From positions 12,910,139 through 12,974,138 of the forward strand of contig NC_092657.1 in NCBI RefSeq assembly GCF_032118995.1: a stretch of 64,000 bases of DNA, read 5' to 3'. The translations under genes and the position numbers were made by a program. Numbering within the stretch: the first letter of the stretch is position 1; every line of letters begins with the position of its first letter. Of the stretch, positions 36,013 through 48,957 are shown piece after piece. The stretch is from Asterias amurensis. Its lineage: Eukaryota > Echinodermata > Asteroidea > Forcipulatida > Asteriidae. The notes beneath the pieces are model-generated. The model had not been told where the DNA came from and did not search any database. It worked only from the letters and a program-made list of their open reading frames with translations.

Positions 36013-36320
36013 CTAGCCTTGCTCAAGGCAGTCGCATTATTCGCTCCGAAAAGACGCCGCTGTAAACCCACCCGTATACCCTGTGCGTGGTCCGTATGAT
36101 CACACCGCATGACTCACCCATATACACACTGTCACATCGTACGACTACTGTGCACACAAGCCATCCGCACTCGTACCACTAACAGCATGCGGAGCTCCGC
36201 ATGCGGATAGTGTACGGGACATCGTGTCGTGCGATGTTACGCACAGTGAATACGGGTGGGGTTTTATACAGCGGCGGTCTTTTTTCAGAGTGAATAATTC
36301 GACTGCCTTGAGCAAGGCTA
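36013..36320. mobile_element. Foldback element F1, copy 2, in T2 copy B
   Basis: The same CTAGCCTTGCTCAAGGCAGT termini as at 17768. GTTTTTCC stands on both sides (36005-36012 and 36321-36328). The uninterrupted site is visible in T2 copy A near 23450, where the reverse complement reads TTATTTCCAAAAAAGCACG. The centre is GCATGCGGAGCTCCGCATGC. Confidence 0.9.
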
Positions 36321-37082
36321 GTTTTTCCCCAAAAAGCACGAAGTTTGTGGCAGCACTACCCCCCCCCCCCCCCCCCACAAATTTAGAAATTCTTACAGAC
36401 CAGTATCTTATCTTTCACGCCTAGAGGCAAAACTTTGCTAAGTATGCTACTTTGGGACTTCCGACAACTTTAGCAACCCCCTCTATTTCCAAAATTGACT
36501 TTTCCTCAAAACACCCATTTTTGAAATAATGGAATCTCCCATTCACGATTAACTGTACTTTTGTCAAATGCATTGTTTGAAAGATTTAAGATCTATAATT
36601 ACCATATCCAGCTGAGAGGTAGGTCCACTATTTGGTTTTCACACAGTGATGCCCTCAACTTTCGGTAATTTTTATACATGAAAAGTGCTAAATTTGGTGA
36701 AATATGGTAGTTTTATACTTTTGACCGCTGCCATGGCAACGAAGGTGTAAATGAAAAAAAGTATGTTTTTTTTTACACTTTGGTTGATGGCCTTCACTTG
36801 TGCAAAGTATAAACGAAGTCCATTTTTAAAAGTCTGCCACCTCTTCTTTGACTTTTACAGCAACCCAGTCTTAAACTGTTATTGTTTCCACAGGAAAATT
36901 GCGGCCATTATTTACACATACCTGAGTCAGCGTTGTTTGTTTTTAGGGTCAATCTGGTATAGCCTTTATCTAAATTTCGATTTGGGAATGTTGCCTTGAT
37001 CATTCGTTTCATCGACCATGCAGGTTGTGGCCAAGAATGACCAGAACCACATTAAGGGTAGTGTGGCAGTATATATGCACAT

Positions 37083-37340
37083 GGGTGGCATGGTTGGCTT
37101 GTGCGGAAAGCGCTCGCCTCTCACCAAGGTGACCCCGGTTCGATTCCCTCGGGAAAAATCAAATTCGATCTTGGCTGTGCTCCGTGTTCATAATGGGTTG
37201 ATGTGGCTAGCAGCCAGAGGCGCCCTTGCATGCCTGCTTCTCGAACACGTTGTAGCCGTGTCCTTCGCAATTCAGCTCTTAGCTTCGAGTAAGGATGATT
37301 AGCCCCCCCCCCAAAAAAAAAAAAAAAAAAAAAAAAAATA
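37083..37340 (+). mobile_element. tRNA-derived SINE, family S1
   Basis: A-box-like TGGTTGGCTTGTGCGG, B-box GGTTCGATTCC about 40 nt later, then a body with AATGGGTTGATGTGGCTAGC and a C/A-rich tail ending in poly(A). It is not a tRNA gene, because no acceptor stem or anticodon arm can be closed. Confidence 0.8.
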
Positions 37341-38118
37341 CTATTATTGTTATACGTGTCAACGTTTGAGTGTCCTAAAAACAAACAAAACATGCTTCAA
37401 CATCAATAACTTTCCCTTCCCCGTAGCCATCATACAACTCGTCAGAACGGGTTTTAAATTACAAGTGCATGTAGGCATATACTTATTATTAACAAAATAC
37501 TGGTTCTTATGCACTGAATCATGATTACAGAGTTCACAATGTCCGAGCTGTCATTTACGACAGCAAAGACCCTAGTGAAACACAGTCTTACCTGTAGCTG
37601 TAGATGTTACTTTAATTAACACACTTCGTACAGTTGATCTTCTTTGCTAAACTCACTGATAGCCGGCAAACAAAAGACAAAATGACATTGAAATGGCACA
37701 ACAACAGTTCCTGTTTTTAGCAAACCCCACTTTTACATATACAGTGCATGTATCGGGTAAACGCCCTTGCACAATGGTAGTTTCACACTGCTGGAAAAAC
37801 CCAAATGCAAACCCTATTTGCATATGAAAGTACAATGCGTAGACTTACATGTTTGGATAAACACTCATGCGCAACTGGAAAAACACACTAATATTTGTAG
37901 CGTCCAATGGTACCAGGATTGGTAGTGCGTGATAATGTTTCCATTTGACATCAACTGATTCGACAGTCATTTTAACATTTGATCCCTACATAAACCATAT
38001 GCAAAAAGATGCAAGTGTAAACTATACAAACATGTACTTCCGTATTTGGTATTGAACAACGTACGAAAATTCTCAGATGATGATTGTTTAATGTCATGCT
38101 ATCGCCTCTATTAACAAT
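37341..38118. other. No gene; paralogous to 25653-27443
   Basis: See 25653-27443 for the shared words. No coding sequence supported. Confidence 0.4.
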
Positions 38119-38228
38119 TCAGGGGTCGATTTCACAAAAAAGTTAGGACTAGTCCAAATTTAGGACTAGTCTTAGGAGATACTAAAAACGTAGTGCTAGT
38201 TCTTAACTCATTGTGAAATCCACGCCTC
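38119..38228. mobile_element. Short MITE, GGTCGATTTCACAA / TTGTGAAATCCACGCC
   Basis: An inverted terminal pair around TTAGGACTAGTCC repeats, about 110 bp. No coding content. Confidence 0.6.
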
Positions 38229-38879
38229 TTTTAACAATCGATGTGTTTTACAGTATATTAAAGATTGCCCTCAATAAAAGTAAAATATTTTCAGTCACCA
38301 AAAATACAATAAATTAGAGAATGGAGAGGCAAATACGGCCTGCATCATTGAAAAGACTACCAACAAAACAGAATACTTCACACATCACAACCTCATGAAC
38401 TGTATGCATGACCATGACATTCCCTGAAATGGACAAAAGACTGGGTGTTTGTATACAGCATTGTTGTTATGCAAAAACTGTTTACACTTGACTTGCGATA
38501 ATAAGCACAGTCCTGCCGTGTTTGTAGTTCATGGTAAATGAACAAATAAGCAACGGAGTCAGCTTTTTGTCTTATTTGATGATTGTTATTTAATCAGAGA
38601 TGAATCAGTTCAGTATAATCAGGAAGGTAAATCAGGAACGGTTGATTGGTAGAATTCAGGCTAATTGGATCACTTAGTATGATGGCTTGGCATTTACATG
38701 TAGTTCAGTAGGTGGATGTAGTAAGATTCATTCATTTATTTAAGAAAATATAGGGATTATGAAATTAATAATGCAAAACAACTAATAAGAGCGCTTGGCA
38801 GATAATTGTAAAGGGCGACAATAAATTATTCCCATATTTGATTCACATATGAAAATGACGTATGTTTCCGACAACTAGA

Positions 38880-39670
38880 AATTCGGGACTGGTTTTGGCT
38901 GGAAATACACGATAACTACACAATAGTATGAATGAATAACAATCTATATCAATTTTAATAAACAATTACAGACTGGGTTTGTCGAAACATAATGAGATTA
39001 ATCAATAAGTTAACTTTGATTGGGGAAAAACTCACCATCATATTTTAACCTAGTCTAAACTGCACGCGAGAGCAACTTTTCGGCGCCCTCACGCATGCTA
39101 AAATCGTGAGGTTTTTACAGCACAATTTTATGACATTCATGTTCATTAACCTAGTAAGTCTGAAACAACCAATTGTCCAGAAATTCCCTTATTATGAACA
39201 TAGATCATATAGGAAAACTAATTACGTAGGTAACATATTTATATACTGTCCCACTAATATACTAACCTACAGTTTCAAACTGACCAATCACGTACTGGAA
39301 AGATCCTTACACAACATCGTCCGTGATTTAGACTTGAGCCACAAACTTTCCAGTCAATTGAAATCAGACATTTTCATTATAAAACATTTTATTAGTATTC
39401 GACCTCGGGATAATTTTAACTCTGAACTATTTGTAACGCTACACTCTCAATAACACATCATCCAATAATGTGAATCTATACCCAACAAATTACCACAACT
39501 ACAATAATCCGCTATATCCGGTCAAAACAAGGGCAGCGACGGTTTTTTACACTGCCGTTTAAAACCGGCAGGGTCGAATTGCCGTGTGATGGCCTTTAGT
39601 GCACGGCAACGACCTGCAAGGTTTTAAACGGACGTTTAAGAACGAGTCACTCCTCTTTTATTCCCATTCA
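38880..39670. other. Third copy of the TRIM 3' flank, no TRIM gene
   Basis: 39275-39530 follows the order of 28215-28490 (CACAACATCGT, AACTTTCCAGTCA, TATTCGACCTCGGGATAATT, ACTCTCAATAA, CAATAATCCG). 39559-39665 matches 29449-29550. 38880-39105 is also present inverted at 42450-43686. No RING, B-box or NHL sequence follows. Confidence 0.7.
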
Positions 39671-39689
39671 TGAATGCGCGCTTAGTACA

Positions 39690-40073
39690 CTGTAAAAACA
39701 AATGGGTAACAGGGTGTTAGGTAAAACTATTCCAACATATTTTTGTAATTTTTAATTACATTTAATGGTCAACTTTTCTGTTGGGTAAGGTAAGGCTTGG
39801 CCAATGTTCGTACGAAATTGAGTCATTAAAGTTTGGTAATCTTTACACAACAAAAGTGTACATAGTGCTTGCTTCAATCGGCTTACTAGATGTTGGGTAT
39901 AAAATCAGCCATAAGCCCACCAGTTGGTTACTTTGACATGATTGAGTACGCTAAATCACCAACAATCAACAGACTAGACTGGTCCCCTGTCATCTAAGTG
40001 TGACGTCAGGGCTACAGTCACGATGTCATGTTCGCGCATATTTATATGGAGAACCTTTGAACATTTGATCATC
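39690..40073. other. Fragment of a CACTG/TTGGGTAA-type element, no gene
   Basis: ACACTGTAAAAACAAATGGG at 39689 resembles the left end of 16194-17314. More TTGGGCAA words lie at 40710-40980, on the far side of the broken SAM gene's first exon. Confidence 0.4.
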
Positions 40074-40424
40074 ATGGCGGAGTGCAACACGCTTTACATG
40101 CTTGAAGAGAATATTCATCAATGGGGGCTCGACGAGCTGTACCACACATTCTCAGGTAATACTCACAATGAATGTAACAATCATGACAATGGAGATGACA
40201 AGATCGTATGCTATTATTTAGAAATAAAAACGTTAAACTTGGTTCACACTACATCACATCGTGTGTGTGACACTGACAGTTAACTCGTGAGTCGAATAGG
40301 CCTAGCCTGCCCTAGGCGTAGGGGTAAAGTAAGATTAAATTTACAAGTCAAAACAATTTTTTTTTTTTTTGCAAATTGGTTCTTAAAAATATGGTGTGTC
40401 GTTTTTTTCTTGTTTGTTTGTTGA

Positions 40425-40633
40425 ATGGGAGTCAAAAATTTGACTCCCATAAATGGCCGACCGTGTTAGTCGACGAGGTAAAAGGAAAACCGTGCAATTT
40501 CGAGGCACGTTTGTGTGGATCATTTGTATTCTTCTTTTACAACATCTTTCTACCCATATGCATTTTATAAAAAAAAAACGGTTTCAAACGCTTTTCAAAG
40601 ACCAACTCGACCGATCCAAGGAAACGTGTTCCT
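40425..40633. mobile_element. Palindromic TTAA element P1, right half only
   Basis: From the centre (GGGAGTCAAAAATTTGACTC) through GGCCGACCGTGTTAGTCGAC and ACCAACTCGACCGATCCAAG to GTGTTCCT|TTAA. The left half is absent. Confidence 0.85.
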
Positions 40634-41060
40634 TTAAGCCTGACTATCCAAATTTTGAGCAACGTTTAACAGACTAACGTTCAAGTGTAAAGGCCTGGTT
40701 TCTACCAATAGTTGGGCTATTGTAGTATGCGTATTACCCAATGTTTTAGAGCGATATTTTTTAAATAAAAGTTGGGCAATGTCAACAACCATCATGCCCA
40801 ACCCATCATGAGTAGGGTTCCTGCAAAAGTAATACTAGTGGGCAAACAACATTGCATGACATGTCATTCATGCAAATTTAAGTTGAATTTTAATTTAAAT
40901 ATGCCAAATTAAATCATGCCCAACTTTTGAGCAGGGTTCCTGCAAAAAGTATTACTCGTTGGGCGAAGAAATATTGCATGCCATCTAATTGTTGTGCAAC
41001 TTCAGGTTGAACTTTACTTTTAACAAACTGTCCTTGTTTTTAAATTGTCTTATGTGTAGT

Positions 41061-41316
<256 letters not shown>

Positions 41317-42364
41317 CACTTAGCAGTAAGTACGTTGCCACTATTTATGTTGCCACTGGTTTACTTGTAGTTTGTGTACATGAACTTGCAGTTTTGCACT
41401 GTGTACACATACATTATTTTTACTGTGGCTTTCTGAACATGGGCAGTGACTGTATTTTGGGACTCAAAAATCGTAGCGCCTACCTAGAAAATTGTTAGTC
41501 TAGTTCCAAGTCAACATGGTCATTGAGACTTTGTGTTTTTTAATATATTTCTTACCATTTTAAATGGTTAAATGATTTACAATTTAGGACTTACTAGGCA
41601 CCATTGACAGCACATAGTTACTAACATGTCTGTGTACCAGTGTGTCAGATGATCCTTTTGGTCAATTGTAAGTTTACATGCCTCATTATAAAGTAAAACA
41701 ATTGCATTAAATCACTAAGACATGTTATAGTCCACCAAAAAAAAAACATTGTTATTGAAAAAACAAGACACATATTACTTAAGCAGCTGTTTTCATCAAC
41801 CCAGCACTTAAAAAACGTTTCTTTATGTACTTATATTTGTGTTTAATAGTAAAACATTCTGGGTAGAACATTTAGTATGTTATGTTTTATTCATTTTCAA
41901 CACAGACAATGCAATAGATATGGAAGCTTTGGAGCTGTTATAAGAATAGTGCTTAATGAATCGCTATAACAAAGGGACTAAATTAATATTATTTAAAGTA
42001 ATTTATCCGAAGGTTAAAACAATGTTGATGTTTTTTGTTTTTTTTGTTTAAGTTACTGCAAGTGCAGCAACTCCTGATGAACCCAAAGAGAAGCAAGAGA
42101 CAGCTGAAGATGTACTTGAAAAAGTTCAGTGGCTAAAAGGACAACTGTGCACCTTCTACCAAAGTCAACGAGTACATGTCATTGACATCAAAGCACAGGG
42201 CAGAATGGGTGAATGATAAGGAGAGAACTGTTGCAGAAATCTAGGAGGAGTCCCCCAGGCTGCTTGCTATTGGGATGGTAGGTTCCTACCAAGTATAATG
42301 GGACAGTATATATTGTTACCTATGTGATTAGTTTTCGTCTATGATGTATGTGCATAATGAGGGA

Positions 42365-42450
42365 ATTTCTGGACACTTGGTGGATTCAGACTTACCAGGT
42401 TAATGAACGTGAATGCCAGACAATTGTGTTGTAAAAACATCACGTTTTTA
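42365..42450. other. Remnant of TRIM 5' region (third unit)
   Basis: GGACACTTGGTGG...CAGACTTACCAGG matches the sequence around the TRIM 5'-UTR donor at 33376-33402. An inverted copy of the 39080-39112 flank follows directly. The span from 39.1 to 42.4 kb therefore looks like a TRIM unit whose gene was lost. Confidence 0.5.
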
Positions 42451-42586
42451 GCATGCGTGAGGGCGCCGAAAAGTTGCTATTGCATGCAGTTTAGACTAGG
42501 TTAAAATCGGATGGTGAGTTTTTCCACAATCAAAGTTAACTCATTAATTAATATAATTATGTTTTTATAAAACCCAGTTTGTAATT

Positions 42587-43607
42587 AGCTGTTTCGTAGC
42601 GAAGCGCAGCGAAACAGCTCTTGTTTTTGTTAAAGTTTTTTTTATTATTATTATTATTATTTTTTTTTTTTTTATTTGTCATCTTCAGAAAAATTTCATA
42701 TAAGTGCTGATTTGCAATGTTTCCAAAGAGCAATTGCAATGAAATTTTCAGGGATGAAAGGTATTGGTGCAATGATCATTGCGAAACAAGGATGTCATTA
42801 TGACATAATCAGAAGTCACGTGACGTCATCTTAAAGGTGTTGTATTTTAAATGTTTGAAAATTTATAACAAATCAGCCACAAGAGACCGTAGGTTTCTGT
42901 TTGCGGGATTGGGGAGGAATAAATAAGGTCTTCATTTTGTTTCGTGTGCGTGACCTCACATGACCTCTACTACCGGTCGAAACCGGAAGTGGCCCTCTAA
43001 TTCAAAATTGGAAAAAGATATGAAGTTGCTTTTAACGATGTTAGTGCGTGGCAAGGGTGGGCAGTTCAAAAAAAATACCAATGACGTCACAAAATGCAAC
43101 GGCGCCCTCTAGCGGCAGGTTGAAAACTCGTCAAAATGGACTTTTTGAAGATGTGTGTGGTGAAGTTTTTTGTAATCACTTCAAATTTTACACCCATGTT
43201 AACTGTCAGGCAGCCATCATATGTGTGAAGTTTCAGATCAATGACGTCATTGGGGGTCACGTGACGCGGCCTTAAAGGTGCACTTTTTGAACTAATATAA
43301 CTCTCTAAGTAATTATGCGATTATGTTTAAACTTGGTAGGTTGTTAGATATTGGCAAGCCCTCGTGAATTGTGAAATGATGTCATAGTGACGTCATCACA
43401 CGATATTTTATGATTTTTTCAATTTTTGCACCTTTAACGAATAAATTGCTATCCGAACATGGTATAATCCAAATTCCTTTTTTTTTAATAGCCTGGATTA
43501 GTCATAACTGCTTTAAAAAAAGAATAAATTTCAAATTCAGTTGACAAAATTTAAATTGTTATTAACGAAACAGCTCTGCATTTGTGCATAAATGCAATCA
43601 TGTCTAG
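42587..43607 (-). mobile_element. Helentron-like non-autonomous element (HINE) with empty site
   Basis: On the minus strand it begins CTAGACATGATTGCATTTAT, with a subterminal inverted word GCATTTATGCACAAATGC, and ends in a strong hairpin of AGCTGTTTCG/CGAAACAGCT arms. GAGCTGTTTCG occurs near both ends. The inverted paralogue at 38950-38970 lacks it and reads straight through TAATTGTTTATT, so the insertion lies at TT with no longer duplication. No Rep/helicase coding. The interior holds CGCCCTCTAGCGG and TGACGTCA words. Confidence 0.6.
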
Positions 43608-43688
43608 TTGTTTATTGGAATTGATATAGATTGTTATTCATTCGTAATATTGTGTAGTTATCGTGTATTTCAAGCCAAAACAAGTCCA

Positions 43689-45893
43689 ATAATTACACAA
43701 CTGATTTTGTTTTCTTTAGTTATAGACTCTTTAGGCAAAGACCAAAACTGTTATTTATTGTAATCAGACCAAATATAATCTTTGAATCACTCAATTGAAG
43801 CAAAATACCACGGAACAGCTTTGTGTTTATGCACAAACACCTAATGTCTAGTTAATAATTATTGTAATATTTGTTAAAGATTTTGAGTTGCAATTCAGAG
43901 CTACGACATTTTAAAATAAGTAAACCATAATTTAATTAGACAAATTATAGCAGAAAATTATGTTGTGCTAAAGTGTATACCTCCTTTATTATTCTATTAG
44001 TTTGTACAAAGCATTTTTAAATTAATTTATTCATTGCTGCTGTTTTTCATTTTGTTTTAGTTTTGTGTTCATATCATGGACAACTACACTTTATTGTAAT
44101 GGACTTTTTTATTGCAAAGTAATATCATTTAAATTTAATATATTTGATATACGTTTTGCATTTTTATTTTATTAATACAAACATACGAGTTAGAATGCTG
44201 GTTGAATTTTCGTCTGACAACGAAAGTTTTACTTTATGACATCTGTCTACTGTTTTTTTGGTGGCACACCATTTTGTCAAAATAGTAGAAAACCTCTATT
44301 GGGCCAATACTGGTTTTGTAGCTGCACTAAATCTTTTCTGGGCCAATACTTTTTTTTTTCTTTCTTTTCTTTTTTCAGTGCCTTGCAATTTTGGCGAAAT
44401 GGTATAGAAAACCTTTTTTCTGGGACAATACTCGTTTCGAAGCGGCAAACCATTTTGGCAAATAATGGTATAAAAAAACCTTTGCTGTGCCAATACTGAT
44501 TTTGTAATGGCGCAGCATGGGGCCGGCATTGAACCGACATTGGTAAAAATATGCAATTTTTAAGGCAGGGTGTCAAAGCAGCAACTGTGCCAAAAGATGA
44601 CTTAAGATTGTGAAAACAGTTAAAAACTGACAAGGTAATGTAATTTGTTGGGATTTTTTGCTACAAAATACCCCCCAAATTGTATATATTATTTGACGAG
44701 ATGTAATAATTTGGAATAACTGATAATCAATATCAATGGATACATATTCAACGGAAGTTTATATCACTCGGTGCTTATTATATTGCATAGGCTGTATGCT
44801 GTTTGTATTGTGTGTTTTAACAGTAGTATAGTCACATGTATATATATGTGTCTGAGGGTGCACTTGGTAGAATATTTAACTAATTAACGTATTAATTACA
44901 CACTGAACAATCTGGCCAGTAACGGGCCAGTTCTGTCATATCGTCAAATAATATATACAATTTGGGGGGTATTTTATAGCCAAAAAGTTACATTACCTTG
45001 TCAGTTTTTAATTGTTTTCACAATCTTTTACCAATGTCGGTTCAATGCCGGCCCCATGCTGCGCCATTACAAAATCAGTATTGGCACAGCAAAGGTTTTT
45101 TTATACCATTGTATGCCAAAATGGTTTGCCGCTTCGAAACGAGTATTGTCCCAGAAAAAGTTTTCTATACCATTTCGCCAAAATTGCAAGGCACTGAAAA
45201 AAGAAAAGAAAAAAAAAAAAAAAAAAAAAAACAGTATTGGCCCAGAAAAGATTTAGTGCAGCTACAAAACCAATATTGGCCCAATAGAGGTTTTCTACCA
45301 TTTTGACAAAATGGTGTGCCGCCAAAAAAACAGTAGACAGATGTCATAAAGTAAAACTTTCGTTGTCAGACGAAAATTCAACCAGCATTCTAACTCGTAT
45401 GTTTTTATTATTAAAATAAAAATGCAAAACGTATATCAAATATATTAAATTTAAATGATGTTACTTTGCAATAAAAAAGTCCATTACAATAAAGTGTAGT
45501 TGTCCATGATATGAACACAAAATTAAAACAAAATGAAAAACAGCAGCAATGAATAAATTAATTTTAAAATGCTTTGTACAAACTAATAAAATAATAAAGG
45601 AGGTATACACTTTAGCACAACATAATTTTCTGCTATAATTTGTTTAATTAAATTATGGTTTACTTATTTTAAAATGTCGTAGCTCTGAATTGCAACTCAA
45701 AATCTGTAACAAATATTACAATAATTATTAACTAGACATTAGGTGTTTGTGCATAAACACACAGCTATTCCGTGGTATTTTGCTTCTATTGAGTGATTCA
45801 AAGATTGTATTTGGTCTGATTACAATAAATAACAGTTTTGGTCTTTGCCCAAAGAGTCTATAACTAAAGAAAACAAAATCAGTTGTGTAATTC
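43689..45893. repeat. Long inverted repeat, two arms of about 1 kb
   Basis: 43689-44703 is matched inverted by 44942-45893, with a 240-bp spacer. Both arms contain the outward-facing end of an element beginning CTAGACATTAGGTGTTTGTG (at 43852 and 45729), plus the sequence next to it. Inside each arm a 70-85 bp unit with TATTGGCCCAGAAAAG and TTTTGGCAAAATGGT words repeats about four times. The left arm has an extra segment of about 40-50 bp near 44550. No genes; open frames in the arms mirror each other. Confidence 0.85.
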
Positions 45894-45935
45894 TTGAGTT
45901 ATGGCCCCACTTCCGGATGACCCTGAAGTTTATTA

Positions 45936-46476
<541 letters not shown>

Positions 46477-46599
46477 ACATAATATACATGTAGTACACAA
46501 TGCAATAAAAACAGATAATTATAAAACCAATAGCAAATAATAAATATGTAATAAGAATAAAAAATAAATTTAAAATAAATAAACAATACAAGAAAATAA

Positions 46600-46990
46600 A
46601 TAAATAAATAAAAAGTAAACTTGTAGATAAATTAAACAACTTAAAATATTGAACAAGTGATTCAGATAAAGGTACTATACAATATATTCGTGAGCTTGGC
46701 AGACAGAAAATCTAAGTGATTTTAGAAAGCTGTAGAAGGGCAAGAGCAGTAGTGAATTGCGAATGTTTCAGGCAAACTAGACCAAAGTCTTGGGAAAAGA
46801 TGAGGAGCAGATAAATGCAAAACATCGTTTCTAGCATACAGGTGTTTGAAGGTGAGAACATTAGGATATCTATGGTTGACAAAAATGATGTCTGCCACAT
46901 CACAGTTAATAAGGTTAATCTTAAACTTAATGATAACATACAAAACAGACAACTTACGACGAATTGACAGAGACGAGCAGTCAACACGGG
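46600..46990 (-). mobile_element. Degraded LINE 3' end
   Basis: Minus-strand frames read RYPNVLTFKHLYARNDVLHL and LFPRLWSSLPE, a typical C-terminus of CR1/RTE-type reverse transcriptase polyproteins. A T/A-rich AAATAAAT tract follows at 46590-46612. Confidence 0.4.
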
Positions 46991-47011
46991 GTCAAGATTA
47001 CCCCAGGTTAA

Positions 47012-47457
47012 CCCACACCTGTGACGTCATGCTATTGTTAAATCGCTCCATTAATTTTCAAGAATGGTGCGTTGGGTACAACTATACACCCATTGTGCAA
47101 ATGGGTGAAATTTTCACAAAAGAGTTAGCGAATAAAGTAAATGAAGTCAATGACGCCATGGACCACATGTGTTTTTAATCGAGCTACGCATGTATTACGA
47201 AATGATCGTAAAGAACTTAAATAAGTGAACTGCCTATTTCGCTCCCGAGCCATGATGTCACACTGTCGAATGAACGAGCGTATATCGTGAATGTCGGTCT
47301 TCGTCCAAAAGTTACGCACCACCAGTGGTGTTCACTGGCAGGAGTAAACAAGCTTACGCAATACTAGAAACACTTGACTTAAAAATTAAACAATATCGCG
47401 CCATTCGTGCAAAATAATGGAGCGATTTTAACAATAGCATGACGTCCCAGGTGTGGG
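47012..47457. mobile_element. TTAA MITE, family T3 (CCCACACCTG)
   Basis: TTAA|CCCACACCTGTGACGTCATG at 47008 and CATGACGTCCCAGGTGTGGG|TTAA ending at 47461. The inverted ends extend over 40 bp. A separate small hairpin, CATTCGTGGGTGCC...ACCCACGAATG, follows at 47474. Confidence 0.9.
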
Positions 47458-47670
47458 TTAAGTCGCACGCGACATTCGTGGGTGCCATTCTTACCCACGA
47501 ATGGCGCGCACCTCAGGCATTATCCTATACCTAATCTCCAATGCCCAAGGAGCCTCCCAGCAAACATCTGTATTGGCTCGATACTGGCATTTACATTTGA
47601 AACATTGGCAATTAATCGGCCGTGTACAGTTGCCATAACTCACCATTAGCAGGCAACAGGTTCATATTAA

Positions 47671-48036
47671 AAGCCATTGGACCCTTTCGGTTCAGAAAAA
47701 AAATAAAAGTTCACAGATTTACAAATAACTTACAGGGTTTACAGAAGGCAATGGTGAAAGACTTTTCTTGAAATATTATTCCATGAAATGCTTTACTTTT
47801 TGAGAAAACAGCAAAACAATATAAATTCTCGTTAACGAGAATTACGGATTTATTTTAAACACATGTCATGACACGGCGAAACGCGCGGAAACAAGGGTGG
47901 GTTTTTCCGTTGTTTTCTCCCGACTCCGATGACCGATTGAGCCTAACTTTTCACAGGTAGGTTATTTGATATAGAAGTTGTGGTACACAAAGTGTGGGCT
48001 TTGGACAACACTGTTTACCGAAAGGGTCCAATGGCT
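47671..48036. mobile_element. TTAA MITE, family T4 (AAGCCATTGGACCC)
   Basis: TTAA|AAGCCATTGGACCCTTTCGG on the left and CCGAAAGGGTCCAATGGCT|TTAA on the right. The centre has ATTCTCGTTAACGAGAATTA. Confidence 0.9.
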
Positions 48037-48044
48037 TTAACTGT

Positions 48045-48957
48045 ATTTTTTTATTTTTTGTTTCAAATTTACAGCTTAAAATTGTCATTATGGTCTGTAA
48101 ATTGCTCTCGAAACAGGATTTTAAAGCAACACATTTTTGTTTTACAATTTGTTCCTCCAAATCGTGAAAAATATGCTGTAGATTTTACGACTCAATCTAA
48201 TATTGCTATGCTAACGTTTTCAAAATGGATAAATCACACGTATTTGTTGCATGTTATCACACTCGTTGTCGTGTTTTATTTTCAAGGGAAACAACAATAT
48301 ATCCCTTCCTCTTTTTCAGCTTGATTTGAGCACCAAAATATAAACAGCCCTCCTCTTTTTGGCTAAGTTTGTGCACCCGATATTGACTTTGTTCTCCCAT
48401 AGGTATTTTATGGAGAAAAACAGTATAGTTTAACATTTTGAAAAGATTTTCAAGGAAAGTTCCTATATATTACTAAAATCAGTACAAAACAATTTTTTTT
48501 TATTTAATTGTGAACCTGTTTATTTTTGGTTATTTGTCAAGTTCATATCTTAAAATTGTCATTATGGTCTGAGAATATTGCTCTCGAAACAGGATTTTAA
48601 AGCAATAATTTATTTTTACCATTTTATCCTCCAGATCGTGAAAAACATGCTGTAGATATAACGAATCAATCTAATTTTGCTATGCTAACGTTTTAAAAAT
48701 AGATAAATTCCAGTTATTTGGTACAATATATCGCACAATTTGCCGTGTTTGAGTTTCAAAGGATAAACAAATCTAACCCTCCTTTCTTGCTAAGTTTGTG
48801 CACCCGATACTGAATTTGTTCTCCCACAATTATTTTATGGAGAAAAACAGCATAGTTTCAACACTTTGAAAACATCTTAAAGGAAATTGGCTACATATTA
48901 CCGAAAAAGGCGAAACATAAAAAAATCGTAGTTAATTCTGAACCTGTTAGGCCCAAT
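48045..48957. repeat. Two-unit tandem duplication, about 480 bp units
   Basis: 48065-48530 and 48550-48957 share TTAAAATTGTCATTATGGTC, CTCGAAACAGGATTTTAAAG, GCTATGCTAACGTTTT, CTAAGTTTGTGCACCCGATA and TTCTCCCA..TATTTTATGGAG in the same order, with scattered differences. No gene. Confidence 0.85.

Larger units (their letters stand above)
34444..36870 (-). mobile_element. T2 element, copy B, inverted, with two later insertions
   Basis: TTAA|GACTCGGTTGCTG on the left and CAACCCAGTC|TTAA on the right. It matches the reverse complement of 22909-25652 along its length (AAACTCCATG, TTGATCAACTTTGGATCAAA, GCCCGTTG..ATG, TTTGTGCTCC, CAGCTGAGAGG, TTTCCTCAAAACACCC). About 300 bp of copy A (near 24970-25290) is replaced by an M1 terminus at 34803-34833. 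An M1 left end interrupts it at 35695-35824 and an F1 element at 36013-36320. Confidence 0.75.

Noticed and set aside
37083-37160. Functional tRNA gene (plus strand)
   Set aside because: Promoter boxes only; no cloverleaf can be drawn. A second copy with the same body shows it to be a SINE.
44236-45347. Paired frames of 60-118 codons on both strands
   Set aside because: They mirror each other across the long palindrome and consist of its internal TATTGGCCCAGA repeat.
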